DNA of 36,661 nucleotides, from NCBI GenBank assembly GCA_009692365.1, contig SHZJ01000035.1, forward strand, positions 1-36,661, read 5' to 3'. Numbering within the stretch: position 1 is the stretch's first letter; every line of letters begins with the position of its first letter. Position numbers and translations under genes: made by a program. The notes under the pieces were generated by a model, which was given only the letters and a program-made list of their open reading frames with translations, had not been told where the DNA came from and did no database searches. This document shows, piece after piece, positions 7,330 through 15,762 of the stretch. Source of the stretch: Gammaproteobacteria bacterium (GTDB taxonomy: Bacteria > Pseudomonadota > Gammaproteobacteria > Ga0077536).

Positions 7330-9012
7330 CTAGGCCCGCCCGGAACGCATGACTTGCCCTGGTCGGGCGCCGGTATCACGCCCGTGTTCCAGCAGGGGGG
7401 TGCCGTTGACGATCGTGTATTCCACGCCCGTTGCGGGCATGACCAGGCGCCGCCCACCACCCGGCAGGTCGTTCCGCATCACGCCACGTTTTTGTGAGCC
7501 CACGGTGCTTAAGTCAAAAATGGCGAAGTCGGCCGCCAAGCCGGGCGCAATGCGGCCCCGCTGTTGGATCCCAAACAGCGCTGCCGGCTCGCTGGTGATG
7601 CGTTTTACCGCGTGCTCTAGGGTCATCACCGCGCGATCGCGCACCCACGTGCCCAATAGGTAAGTACAGTAACCGGCGTCACAGAACATGTCGACGTGCG
7701 CGCCGCCATCGGACAGGCCGATGAGGGTGCGGGGGTCTTTGATGAGTTCGGGGATCCGGCTTTCGTCTGAGTTAAACAGCTCGTAGGTGAACTGCATGGC
7801 CAGATTGTCTTCCAGCGCGAGCTCCAAGAAGGTGTCTACCGGATCCCGCCCGCGTTCGCGCGCAATCGCACCCACATTGCGACCCAACAGTCCGGCGAGT
7901 GCGGGGCTTTCCACTTCGTGGATGATGGCGAGGTTCCAGTCGCCCGTGAAGATCCCTGGGGTCTTGAGCGCCTCCCGGAACTGGTCGCGGAAGATGGGAT
8001 CGCGATACAGCTTAGACTGCTCGGCAACGGGCCGATTAAACACCGGATTCCAGCAGGCCATGTTGGCAAATATGAAAGGTTTACGCAGGTCGATTTGCAC
8101 GATCAGAGGCCGGCAGGTGGTTTGCGGTAGCCCGCCGCGGGCCGTGAGCGGCGCGGTGCGCTGCAGGGTTTTTTGCGGCGCCTCCGGGTTATCCACCCGA
8201 TTGAGCAGTGCCAACCAAGTCACCGGCCGTTGGCTTTCCGTGAGCAGCATGTCCAGCAGCGCGTATTCCGCGTCGTTGACTACCGATACCTCGTTGGTGA
8301 GCGCCAGTTCGATCGCACCCCGACCCAGATCGCGCAGCACGTTGGCATAGGTCTTCAACTCGTGAGTGCTGGCTTTACGGCACGCCAGCGGGCGGCCTTC
8401 GTAGCCGATGTGCTGGGCCACGTTAGTGGTCGTAAAGCCCATGGCGCCGGCGTCCATGGCTTCGCGCAGCAGGGTCGCGATGCGGAGGGTTTCGGCGTCG
8501 GTGGCCGCGCGCTCCATGGATTCTTCGCCCAGCACGTAATGCCGGAAAGGGGTGAGCGCAGCCAAGAATCCGAGGTTGAGCCCCGAGCCGCGGCGCGCGG
8601 CGGCGTCCATGTATTCCGGGAAAGTTTCCCAATCCCAGGTCACACCCGCATTGAGTACATCGAAAGGGATGGCTTCTACGTTCACCAAATCCCACGCTGC
8701 GATGGCGCGCGTTTCGGGCCGACAGGGTGCCAAGCCCACCCCACAGTTGCCCATTACCAGCGATGTCACGCCGTGCCAGCAGGAGGGCGTGGTGAGAGAA
8801 TCCCAGCAAATTTGGGCGTCGTAGTGGGTGTGGGGGTCGACAAAACCCGGCGCTACGATGAGGTCGCTGGCGTCGATGGTGCGGCTGGCAGGGCCCGAAA
8901 TTTTGCCAACTTCAACAATTTTGCCGTCGGTTACGGCGATATCGCCGTGGAAGCTCGGTGCGCCAGTGCCGTCAACCACGGTACCGTTGCGAATGAGAAG
9001 GTCATAAGCCAT
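7330..9012 (-). CDS. Amidohydrolase of the N-acyl-D-amino-acid deacylase family
   Basis: A 560-residue cytoplasmic metal hydrolase. The N-terminal strand set (LLIRNGTVVDGTGAP) leads to PGFVDPHTHYDAQ, giving metal ligands His61 and His63. GNCGVG holds Cys90, the bridging cysteine typical of D-aminoacylases. The catalytic Asp435 is in LSDGGAHVD. The C-terminal small beta domain ends with GLAADFAIFDLSTV. Known relatives deacylate N-acyl-D-amino acids. Many in catabolic clusters have unproved substrates, so 'D-aminoacylase' is a family name here and the substrate is open. Start: ATG at 9012 with a GAGG motif about eight bases upstream in the minus sense. It is 428 bases downstream of the ring-cleavage operon on the same strand and may or may not be co-regulated. 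Confidence 0.88.
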   Translation of the reverse strand: MAYDLLIRNGTVVDGTGAPSFHGDIAVTDGKIVEVGKISGPASRTIDASDLIVAPGFVDPHTHYDAQICWDSLTTPSCWHGVTSLVMGNCGVGLAPCRPETRAIAAWDLVNVEAIPFDVLNAGVTWDWETFPEYMDAAARRGSGLNLGFLAALTPFRHYVLGEESMERAATDAETLRIATLLREAMDAGAMGFTTTNVAQHIGYEGRPLACRKASTHELKTYANVLRDLGRGAIELALTNEVSVVNDAEYALLDMLLTESQRPVTWLALLNRVDNPEAPQKTLQRTAPLTARGGLPQTTCRPLIVQIDLRKPFIFANMACWNPVFNRPVAEQSKLYRDPIFRDQFREALKTPGIFTGDWNLAIIHEVESPALAGLLGRNVGAIARERGRDPVDTFLELALEDNLAMQFTYELFNSDESRIPELIKDPRTLIGLSDGGAHVDMFCDAGYCTYLLGTWVRDRAVMTLEHAVKRITSEPAALFGIQQRGRIAPGLAADFAIFDLSTVGSQKRGVMRNDLPGGGRRLVMPATGVEYTIVNGTPLLEHGRDTGARPGQVMRSGRA

Positions 9013-9440
9013 GACGCGTGCCTCGTGCTGGTTTGATGCCCCATCATAGGCTCAGCGTGCCCGGTCGCCTATGCGCGTCTTTAACTATTTTGCGGACTCG
9101 CTCTTGCGCCATAGCGCCCATGGCGGGGCCGTCAGCCCCCGGCCGTCGGGTCGCGCGAGTGCGGCGGCGAGGTTAACGACCGCGCGCGAACTTGTTGGCG
9201 CTGGTGCAGGCTCCGTCGCCCGCAGCCGCCGGTCGTGGGCGCGCCGGTGCGGCCGGTTCGTCGCGGGCAATCCCCCCGCTGTGGGCGCCGTTCTGGGGGG
9301 TAGCACCGGGTTGCCGCCGTGTTGCCCCGGGGTGGCGTGAGGCTCGTTGTGCCGCCGGCTGCGGGCGCGCGCGCAGTTGGCGCTGATCCCGCAAAGAGCG
9401 GTCAGCTGCCACGTCGCCCGGGCCGCTGGGAGCGGGGCGT
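9013..9440. other. Gene-free GC-rich stretch
   Basis: No reading frame here looks like protein: the open frames give Arg/Ala/Pro-rich text with no family motif. It separates the end of the MhpB-like gene from the start of the amidohydrolase and presumably carries the promoter for the latter. No clear -35/-10 pair or terminator was recognised. Confidence 0.6.
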
Positions 9441-10385
9441 TTAGGCGTCCACCGGGCCTTGCGTGAGTACCGCAAAGCCTGCCACCCAGGCCGGAATGGC
9501 GTGATACAACTCGACCCGCGGGGCGCGCGCGCCGATTGCAGCCATCGCTGCGGCCACCGCCACCCAGCAGCGTATTTCGTGGCCGCCGCGCCCGCCCTCG
9601 CGCGAAATATCCGCATCTGAATAGGCGCTCAGCGCGGCGAAATCCTGCGCTTCCAAGGCGGCTAGGAACGCGCGGTCCCACGCCGGGTTGAGGGGCACGC
9701 TCGCGCTTTCACCGCTCGCCTGCAGGCGCCCTTCGTCGATGACCCGCGCCTGCCGGGCGGCGCGCGCCTCGGGTGACAGCGTACCCCCGGCGATCAGGCG
9801 TTCGCGCACCGCCGGCGAGGCACCCGCCAGCAGCGGCACCGGCGGGTCGTGCGAAATCCCACCCGAACCCACGATCAACACGCGCTCACCCAGCCCCGCC
9901 ACAAATTCGCCGAGCGCGCGACCCAGCGCCACCACGCGTGCCAGCGGCGGACGGGGTGCGGCGACACAGTTGATAAAGACGGGCAAGACTTTGGGCAGCG
10001 TCTCCCAGGGGTGGATGAGTTGCAGGGTTTGGGTCAGCCCATGGTCGACCTCCATTTGATGGGAGATGGCCACGTCCACCCCGCTGCGATGGGCGTGCGC
10101 CACCGCCGCTTCGGCTAGCGCCGGATCGCCCGGTAAAGGCCCCTGCGGAGTGTTCCAGTCACCGATGGATGCGGTCACCGCGCCGATACAAAAAGCCGGC
10201 ATCAGGCGGTAGAAAAATCCGTTGTAGTGGTCGGGGCCGAAGATCAGGATGACCTCGGGCGCGAAGTCCGCAATCTGCCGGCGGACCCGCGCAAAGCACG
10301 CGTCGACGTCCGCCTGCACCGCAGGCGGCGGCGCGTAGTGGTCTTTCAGCGGGGTGTGCGAGGCGCAGAGCGCCAGCACGCTCAA
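9441..10385 (-). CDS. Extradiol ring-cleavage dioxygenase, MhpB type (LigB superfamily)
   Basis: It is expected to open a catechol ring next to the two hydroxyls using Fe(II) and O2. From the TTG at 10383-10385 the protein is 314 residues, the same length as E. coli MhpB. His115 (MEVDHG) and His179 (GSGGISHDPPVP) fall at the same numbers as the E. coli catalytic pair. Other matches are CASHTPL near the N-terminus, FGPDHYNGFFYRLMPAFC at 49-66, and LPVFINC. The TTG overlaps the stop of the MhpC-like gene (TTGA), so translation is coupled. The E. coli enzyme acts on 2,3-dihydroxyphenylpropionate. The substrate here may differ because the partner hydroxylase is of HpaB type, not MhpA type. Confidence 0.92.
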   Translation of the reverse strand: MSVLALCASHTPLKDHYAPPPAVQADVDACFARVRRQIADFAPEVILIFGPDHYNGFFYRLMPAFCIGAVTASIGDWNTPQGPLPGDPALAEAAVAHAHRSGVDVAISHQMEVDHGLTQTLQLIHPWETLPKVLPVFINCVAAPRPPLARVVALGRALGEFVAGLGERVLIVGSGGISHDPPVPLLAGASPAVRERLIAGGTLSPEARAARQARVIDEGRLQASGESASVPLNPAWDRAFLAALEAQDFAALSAYSDADISREGGRGGHEIRCWVAVAAAMAAIGARAPRVELYHAIPAWVAGFAVLTQGPVDA

Positions 10386-11254
10386 CCGAGGTCTCGCAGA
10401 AACTGCAGATGGATGCGGTTGAAGGTCGGCGCATCTTCGAACTGCGGCCAGTGACCACAACGTGGCATGCACACGAATTGGGCCTTGGGAATGAGGCCGG
10501 CGATTTTTTCACCCACGGTGACCGCCGCGGTGGGGTCTTTGTCGGTCCAGAGCACCAGGGTTGGCGCCCGAATAGCGCGCCATTCGGCGTCGGTCAGGTT
10601 GTTGCGTACCCGGATCTCCGGCTCTTGCAGGCACAGTATCTGCGGCATCGCGGCGCGCATTCCCGGCGCCCGGTACACCGCCTGGCGGCACGCCACGAGG
10701 TCGTCGGTGACGCTGGACGGATCCGCCATCAACCACTCCAGGCGGGCGCGCACGGTCGCCCAAGTAGGGTTGTCCACGGCGGCCATCGTGAGGGTTTTGA
10801 TTTTTTCCATGACCGCCGCGTCCAGCGTGGCGCCCCCGGTGGTGTTGAGCACCAGACGCCCGAGGCGGGCGGGATATTTGAGCGCGAAGCGGGCGGCCAC
10901 CCACCCCCCCAGCGACTCCCCGGAAATATGCGCAGTGGCACAATCCAAGGTATCTAGAACGGCGCGCAGATGTTCGACGTAGACGTCAATTTCGTAGGGC
11001 TGAGCCGGTTTGTCGGAATAGCCATGGCCCACCATATCGATGGCGTAGGTCTCAAAGTGCTCGCCGTGGGCCAGCAAATTGCGCGTATAGGCCTCGGCGT
11101 GGCCGCCGGTCCCGTGGAGCAGCATGAGCACTGGCGCGCCGCGCGTGCCCGCCCGCACATAGCGCGTGCGGATCCCGGCCGCCATGAGGTAGCCCTGCTC
11201 GAACGCGCCGCCGCGTAAATCGCCCCAAAAGCTCTGGTGTTGATGCTCGCTCAT
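10382..11254 (-). CDS. Meta-cleavage product hydrolase, MhpC/HsaD-like
   Basis: A 290-residue alpha/beta hydrolase predicted to split the C-C bond of a ring-opened dienoate. Ser114 sits in the elbow SGESLGG, the acid is Asp238 or Asp240 in WTDKDP, and His268 is in RCGHWPQFE. The oxyanion region is LMLLHGTGGH, and the ending FNRIHLQFLRDLG is typical of the MhpC/BphD group. The start is ATG 11254 with GGAGG just upstream. It overlaps the stop of the HpaB-like gene by four bases (ATGA). A longer frame exists upstream but lies wholly inside the preceding gene. It sits between the hydroxylase and the dioxygenase, so its place in a ring-cleavage route is well supported. The exact substrate is not. 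Confidence 0.88.
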   Translation of the reverse strand: MSEHQHQSFWGDLRGGAFEQGYLMAAGIRTRYVRAGTRGAPVLMLLHGTGGHAEAYTRNLLAHGEHFETYAIDMVGHGYSDKPAQPYEIDVYVEHLRAVLDTLDCATAHISGESLGGWVAARFALKYPARLGRLVLNTTGGATLDAAVMEKIKTLTMAAVDNPTWATVRARLEWLMADPSSVTDDLVACRQAVYRAPGMRAAMPQILCLQEPEIRVRNNLTDAEWRAIRAPTLVLWTDKDPTAAVTVGEKIAGLIPKAQFVCMPRCGHWPQFEDAPTFNRIHLQFLRDLG

Positions 11255-12702
11255 AAGCCCTCCATGAAGTGATCGAGGTGGTCGAGATAGTACTGCTTGC
11301 GGCCGTATTCGCGTTGCACCCCGGCCAGCAGAGCGCCGTGTTCTCCCGCGTAGTTCATTTCGTAGAGCTCGTGGCGCGCCCCAAACTCGGTGCCGCACAG
11401 GTCCCACGCCAACTTGAAAAGCTGCGCTTTTGCTTGGCCCCCGATGCCGGCCCCCCGCAGCGAACGCTCCAGATCTTCACTGATGGTTGCGTTAAATTCC
11501 CCCAAGCTCACCGGCAGTTGGATCAGACCGCCGCCGCCCAAGCGGCGCAACATGCCGATGAGCTTGGGGTAGAACACTGGGCCTAACGCGCGTCCAGCCT
11601 GCAGCGCAAACAAATCGGGGTAGAGCAGGCCGTTCTCGACATCCACGCTCGCCTGCTCTTCGGCCGAGCGCGTGGTGCTGCGGATGACCTCGACGCAGGC
11701 TACGGCCTCGCCCAACAGTTCCATGATCTCCGGCCGCGCGGCAATGCCGGCCGCGTCGGCCATGCGCACTAGCACCGCGTACACGAAGCCAAGCTTTACT
11801 TCCAATCTCGCGTTGGTCTGATGGGCGGTTAATTCGCGCATCCGGGTTTCCCGGTACATGCGATTGAGCAGCCCGATATCCTCGTGCAGGAACACCCGGT
11901 CCCACGGCACTAACACGTGGTCAAAGACGACCGTTGCGTCCATTTCGTCGAACTGCGAGGACAGTGGGTGGTCGTGGCGGGCGCCGGGATTAGCAAAGGA
12001 TGAGCGGCAAAAAGTCTTCAGGCCCGGAGTGTTCATAGGAATGGCGAACACATTGGCGTGCGCTTCCTCGCCCGGCTGGAAGGTGGGCGGAAACGGCCAG
12101 ACTAAAATTTCGTCGGCATAGGGTGCGGCGGTCGCAATACGCTTGATGCCGTGCACGATGAGGCCCTCGGCCGTGCGGTCGATCACGCGCAGGCAGATGG
12201 CCGGGTCGCTTTGTTCATGGCGTAGCCGGCCTTTATCGAGCTGCGGGTCCAGCAGCGCGTGGGTCAGAAATAAATCGCGGCGCGCCACCAACTGGTAGTA
12301 GTCCACCATGGCCTGGGCGCGGGCGCTGGAAAACTCCGCAAAGAAGCTCCGCTTGGCGGCCAACGCGGTCAACATGACGTTCAAAAAATCCGGACTGCGA
12401 CCCATCATGCCGCAGGTGGCTTGGGCCCAAATGCAGTACGCCTCGCGTTTCAGCCGCAGCTGGGCACGGGTGCGCGGAAATTCGAACGCCCGGCCGATGC
12501 GCTCGCCAAATTCAGGGCTCTCTACCGTGAGCGTGTCGCGATAGCGCTCGTTGTGTTGTAAATCGTAAAGCTTGGCGAGGGATGCCACCGAGGCCGCGAA
12601 GTGAGGGAAGGTCGTCACATCACTGACCCGCTCGCCGTTGTACCAAACTTCGCGGCCATCGCGCAGTCCAGCGATAAATTGTTGTCCTGTGCGCACCGCC
12701 AT
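11251..12702 (-). CDS. FADH2-dependent aromatic hydroxylase of the HpaB/PvcC family
   Basis: A 483-residue flavin-dependent monooxygenase of the acyl-CoA dehydrogenase fold, expected to add a hydroxyl ortho to a phenol using FADH2 from a separate reductase. It opens with RTGQQFIAGLRDGREVWYNG, the usual start of 4-hydroxyphenylacetate 3-monooxygenases. It keeps the flavin-binding middle (HGIKRIATAAPYADEILVWP, then VFDHVLVPWDRVF). Length fits the family (about 480-520). No HpaC-type flavin reductase is in the window, so reduced flavin must come from elsewhere. Start: ATG at 12702 with AGGAGTG upstream. It is translationally coupled to the MhpC-like gene. The product catechol is probably the substrate of the MhpB-like enzyme. 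Confidence 0.9.
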   Translation of the reverse strand: MAVRTGQQFIAGLRDGREVWYNGERVSDVTTFPHFAASVASLAKLYDLQHNERYRDTLTVESPEFGERIGRAFEFPRTRAQLRLKREAYCIWAQATCGMMGRSPDFLNVMLTALAAKRSFFAEFSSARAQAMVDYYQLVARRDLFLTHALLDPQLDKGRLRHEQSDPAICLRVIDRTAEGLIVHGIKRIATAAPYADEILVWPFPPTFQPGEEAHANVFAIPMNTPGLKTFCRSSFANPGARHDHPLSSQFDEMDATVVFDHVLVPWDRVFLHEDIGLLNRMYRETRMRELTAHQTNARLEVKLGFVYAVLVRMADAAGIAARPEIMELLGEAVACVEVIRSTTRSAEEQASVDVENGLLYPDLFALQAGRALGPVFYPKLIGMLRRLGGGGLIQLPVSLGEFNATISEDLERSLRGAGIGGQAKAQLFKLAWDLCGTEFGARHELYEMNYAGEHGALLAGVQREYGRKQYYLDHLDHFMEGL

Positions 12703-12742
12703 TGATGATCACTCCTGTGCTGAGCTGGGATTGTTAGCGCGC

Positions 12743-12765
12743 GACCACCGGGCTGGCCGGTGGTC
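12743..12765. other. Hairpin between the LLM and HpaB-like genes
   Basis: GACCACCG (12743-12750) and CGGTGGTC (12758-12765) are perfect 8-base arms with a 7-base loop, inside the 72-base gap of a minus-strand operon. No T-run follows, so it more likely affects mRNA stability or partial read-through than full termination. Confidence 0.4.
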
Positions 12766-12774
12766 CCACTGTTT

Positions 12775-14046
12775 TCAGTTAGAACGCCAGCCTTCGCCCA
12801 CAAACTCTCGGCGCAGCGTTGGGGCGTAGCGGGTGAGGCTCACGCCGATCAGCGGTAGCACTTTCTCGACCAGCAGTTCGTTGCTGCGTAAGAGCGCGTC
12901 GATGGGTGCGGGGCCGGCCGAAATCCACGGCACGATGAGGTCGGTCTTGAGGGTGGTGAGCATGTGTTCCAGCTTGCGGGCCACCATGTCGACGGTGCCG
13001 CACAGCGAATAGCCCCGTTCGCGCACCGCCGCCGGGGTATTGGGGATGGGCCCCTGCTCGCCCGGGTAGCGCAGTGCTTCATTGAAGCCAAACCAGTCGT
13101 GCCAGCGCGTCCAGATATAGCCCAGCCCGCGTTCCATGCAGGCGATGGCTGCGCTTTCCGTATCGGCCACGACGATTTCTCGGAAGTGGCCCACGCCGGC
13201 ACCCCACGCAAGGTTGCGCCCGGCGGCGGTGGCGGCCTGGTGATAGAGGTCGAGACAACCTTTGGCGAGGGCCTCGATGGGGGAGAAAATCACGGGGATT
13301 ACGCCTTCTTTGGCCGACCATTCAAGCGTGGCGGGACTCCTGGTGAAGGGGATGTACACCTCGATGGTGGCGGGATCTTGCAACGTAGTGGGCGCGATAC
13401 CGATCTGCACTAACTGGCCATTTTCGTCCACCATGCCGGGCGCTAGCGCGCGGGTGGCGGGGTGATTCCAGTTGATGCCGGGCGGCGGCAACGTCCAGTG
13501 TTTGCCCTCATGTCGAAACAAAGTTTGCGACCACGCCTGTCGAATGATCTCGTAGTGCTCGACGAATAGTTCGCGGTTGATGCGGTCGTGCTCGACAAAT
13601 TCGGGGTCGTTGGCGGCGGTGGAGTGCGCATTCATCTTTTGACCGATGGTGGCGACATGCCTGGCCTGATAACCCCGTGCGAAGCCAGCCATCATCCGGC
13701 CACCCGAGAAATGGTCCAGCATGGCGAGGTCTTCGGCGAGCAGCACCGGATTGCGCGCCGGCAGCACGTTGCCCATTTGCCCGATGCGGAGCTTCTCGGT
13801 TTGCATGGCAGCCCAGGTTCCCAGCAGCACCGGGTTATTAGAAATTTCCAGACCTTCCAGATGAAAGTGATGTTCAGAAAACGCGACGAAGTCGAAACCC
13901 AGTTCGTCGAGTTGCCGCAACAAGCGCGCGCAGTCTTTGAGTCCGCGCTGGTAGAAGTTGGGGTTTTGACCGGCAAAGCCTTGTTCAAACTGCGCGGGAG
14001 TGGCCCCGGCGCTGGGTAAGAGAAATGAACCTAGGCGGATTTTCAT
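12775..14046 (-). CDS. Luciferase-like (LLM class) flavin monooxygenase, first gene of the ring-cleavage operon
   Basis: A 423-residue TIM-barrel flavin enzyme. Diagnostic text includes LDELGFDFVAFSEHHF (residues 47-61), LRIGQMGNVLPARNPVLLAE, and DHFSGGRMMAGFARGY. It is longer than most LLMs (330-380) and resembles the ~400-residue group found beside aromatic and terpenoid catabolic genes. The oxidised substrate could be an aldehyde, ketone or ring compound, using FMNH2 or F420H2. The sequence does not decide. Start: ATG at 14046. It is the promoter-proximal gene of a four-gene minus-strand unit and shares its upstream region with a divergent GntR regulator. Confidence 0.85.
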   Translation of the reverse strand: MKIRLGSFLLPSAGATPAQFEQGFAGQNPNFYQRGLKDCARLLRQLDELGFDFVAFSEHHFHLEGLEISNNPVLLGTWAAMQTEKLRIGQMGNVLPARNPVLLAEDLAMLDHFSGGRMMAGFARGYQARHVATIGQKMNAHSTAANDPEFVEHDRINRELFVEHYEIIRQAWSQTLFRHEGKHWTLPPPGINWNHPATRALAPGMVDENGQLVQIGIAPTTLQDPATIEVYIPFTRSPATLEWSAKEGVIPVIFSPIEALAKGCLDLYHQAATAAGRNLAWGAGVGHFREIVVADTESAAIACMERGLGYIWTRWHDWFGFNEALRYPGEQGPIPNTPAAVRERGYSLCGTVDMVARKLEHMLTTLKTDLIVPWISAGPAPIDALLRSNELLVEKVLPLIGVSLTRYAPTLRREFVGEGWRSN

Positions 14047-14086
14047 GACGAGTTCCCTGTGCCTTTAGCGCCGCTGGTATATTAGT

Positions 14087-14099
14087 ATGTAGATTACAT
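14087..14099. promoter_or_regulatory. Inverted repeat ATGTA-gat-TACAT, candidate GntR operator
   Basis: A perfect 5-base inverted repeat with a 3-base spacer, in an AT-rich island between the divergent LLM and GntR starts. A TATATT box (14078-14083) beside it could be a -10 element. GntR/FadR-type proteins bind short AT-rich palindromes near their own promoters, so this is the natural candidate site. Confidence 0.5.
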
Positions 14100-14137
14100 G
14101 ATCTCCAGCCCTCGGTATCGCCAGTGGAGGAACCACC

Positions 14138-14866
14138 ATGCCTGCACAGCCCGCGACTGTGTTCACGATACGGCCATCACGGCGGGTGGCGGCCCGGACG
14201 CCGCCGCTGGCGCAAGGTGCCTACGCCCACCTTATCCAGCAACTGCTGGAGGGCGATTTCAAACCCGGTGACCGGCTGTCGGTGGTCGAACTCGCGGAAC
14301 AACTCCAGTGCAGCCGCGTCCCCGTCATGGAGGCGCTCAAGCGCCTCGACACGGAAGGTTTCGTAGAAATCATCCCGCAGGTAGGTTGCCGGGTGGCGCG
14401 CCCGCAGGCCACGGAGGTGCAGGACTTTTTTGAATTGTTTGCGGCGGTGGAAGGCTGCGTGACGCGGTTGGCGGCAGCGCGCCGCACGGCGGCAGATCTA
14501 GGGGCCTTCAAGGTGCTCTGCCGGCGCTTGGACCGCGACCTCAAAGTGGCCGGGCCGCCGGCTGCCTGCGACCCGCAGTATCGCCGCGCCAATCTGGAGT
14601 TTCACACGCTGATCCACCGACTGGCGCGCGCGCCGCTGGCCTGTGCGGTCGCGGCGGGCATGTGGGACCGCAGCGATTTTTTCATCAAGGTAGCGTTTGG
14701 GTCGCTGTATTTCGGCCGCCGCGTACGGCAAAGCCACCTCGCCATTCGGCGTGCGATAGTGGCGGGTGACCCCGAGGCCGCGCAGGCCGCCATCGCCGGT
14801 CAACTGCGCGAAGTGGGTCGCGCGGTGGCGACCCGCCTGACCCTGATGGCTCAGGCGCCGACCTGA
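14138..14866 (+). CDS. GntR-family transcriptional regulator (FadR subfamily, FCD effector domain)
   Basis: A 242-residue regulator. The winged helix spans about residues 28-85, with the family pattern LLEGDFKPGDRLSVVELAEQ, then LQCSRVPVMEALKRLDTEGF and the wing IIPQVGCRVARP. The all-helical FCD domain follows (FFELFAAVEGCVTRLAAAR, NLEFHTLIHRLA, HLAIRRAIVAGDPEAAQAAI). Its acidic and His residues usually bind a metal and a small carboxylate. GGAGGA precedes the ATG by about six bases. It is divergent from the ring-cleavage operon with a 91-base shared region, so it most likely represses that operon until an aromatic acid or pathway product binds. Its 3' end overlaps the convergent hydrolase gene by 16 bases. 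Confidence 0.9.
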   Translation: MPAQPATVFTIRPSRRVAARTPPLAQGAYAHLIQQLLEGDFKPGDRLSVVELAEQLQCSRVPVMEALKRLDTEGFVEIIPQVGCRVARPQATEVQDFFELFAAVEGCVTRLAAARRTAADLGAFKVLCRRLDRDLKVAGPPAACDPQYRRANLEFHTLIHRLARAPLACAVAAGMWDRSDFFIKVAFGSLYFGRRVRQSHLAIRRAIVAGDPEAAQAAIAGQLREVGRAVATRLTLMAQAPT

Positions 14867-15762
14867 AACGCCAAGAACGCCAGCGCGGTGGTCTGCGGAA
14901 CTTCCAGCATCGGCACATGGCCCACGTTGGGTAGGATGCACAGTTGGCTGTGGGGTATCAGCGCGCGCAAAACCGCTGCCCCCGAGACGTGCAAAAGCCG
15001 GTCCTTATCGCCCCACATAATCAGCGTCGGACCCTGAAAAGTCCCCATCACGTCCTCTAAGGGCACGGCGGAGCCGAATAAATCAGCAAATAATTGGCCG
15101 TGAAAAGCGCAGTCCCGAACCGCTCGCGCCGCGAGCACGCGCGTGATCGCGCCCGGCGTGTAGGGCGTTTTGACAAAGCACAGGTCGATTAAACGAGAGA
15201 ACTGCGCCAGATTTTCGATCAGCAGTGGATTGTCGTCCCGCGCCAATAGTTGCTGCAGCTCGCTTTCCTCGGCGCTGACCACCCCGGCTGGGGCGAGCAG
15301 CCACAGACTCTGGATTTGTTCGGGGTGGCGTGCCGCGTAGTGCGCGGCCAGATAACCCCCCATCGAATTTCCCGCCAGATGGCACTTTTCAATCCCGAGG
15401 GTTTGCAGAAAAGTCGCCAGACGGGCTAGCTGGGCGTCCAGCGTGTGGCTGGCCGAGGGTACGCGGCTGCTGTCGCCGAAGCCCGGTAAGTCCGGCGCGA
15501 TCACGCGGTAGTGGCCTTTGAGATGGGTCACCATCTGCGGCCACGCATCGCGGTCGGCGCCAAAGCCGTGGAGCAGTACCAGGGTTTCGCCGGCACCGCC
15601 CTCGAGATAAACCATTTCTTGCTCGCTCACCGCCACCCGCTGGGTGCGTAGACCGCTGGCGCGGCGCAGCAGGGCCATGGCGCCTAGATAGAAAGGTCGT
15701 GGCCAAAATTGCCAAGCCAGTATCCATAGCACGACCAGCCCAAGGCTCAACGCGATTGTCAT
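14851..15762 (-). CDS. Membrane-anchored alpha/beta hydrolase (lipase/esterase type)
   Basis: A 303-residue hydrolase. From ATG 15762 the first ~20 residues (MTIALSLGLVVLWILAWQFW) form one hydrophobic segment, probably a signal anchor. The triad is Ser133 in GNSMGG, Asp252 or 254 in MWGDKDRLL, and His282 in NVGHVPMLE. The oxyanion strand is LVLLHGFGADRDAW. The pattern recalls cell-bound lipases and MhpC-like esterases. Acyl-ester hydrolysis at the inner membrane or in the periplasm is the likely role. The frame is open further upstream to 16044 but the added text is unlike the family. It converges on and overlaps the GntR gene by 16 bases. No terminator separates them. Confidence 0.8.
   Translation of the reverse strand: MTIALSLGLVVLWILAWQFWPRPFYLGAMALLRRASGLRTQRVAVSEQEMVYLEGGAGETLVLLHGFGADRDAWPQMVTHLKGHYRVIAPDLPGFGDSSRVPSASHTLDAQLARLATFLQTLGIEKCHLAGNSMGGYLAAHYAARHPEQIQSLWLLAPAGVVSAEESELQQLLARDDNPLLIENLAQFSRLIDLCFVKTPYTPGAITRVLAARAVRDCAFHGQLFADLFGSAVPLEDVMGTFQGPTLIMWGDKDRLLHVSGAAVLRALIPHSQLCILPNVGHVPMLEVPQTTALAFLAFQVGA

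Noticed and set aside
8173..9036. Long plus-strand open frame of 287 codons
   Set aside because: It lies wholly opposite the amidohydrolase, whose motifs are intact. The plus-strand text matches no family and is a GC-rich mirror frame.
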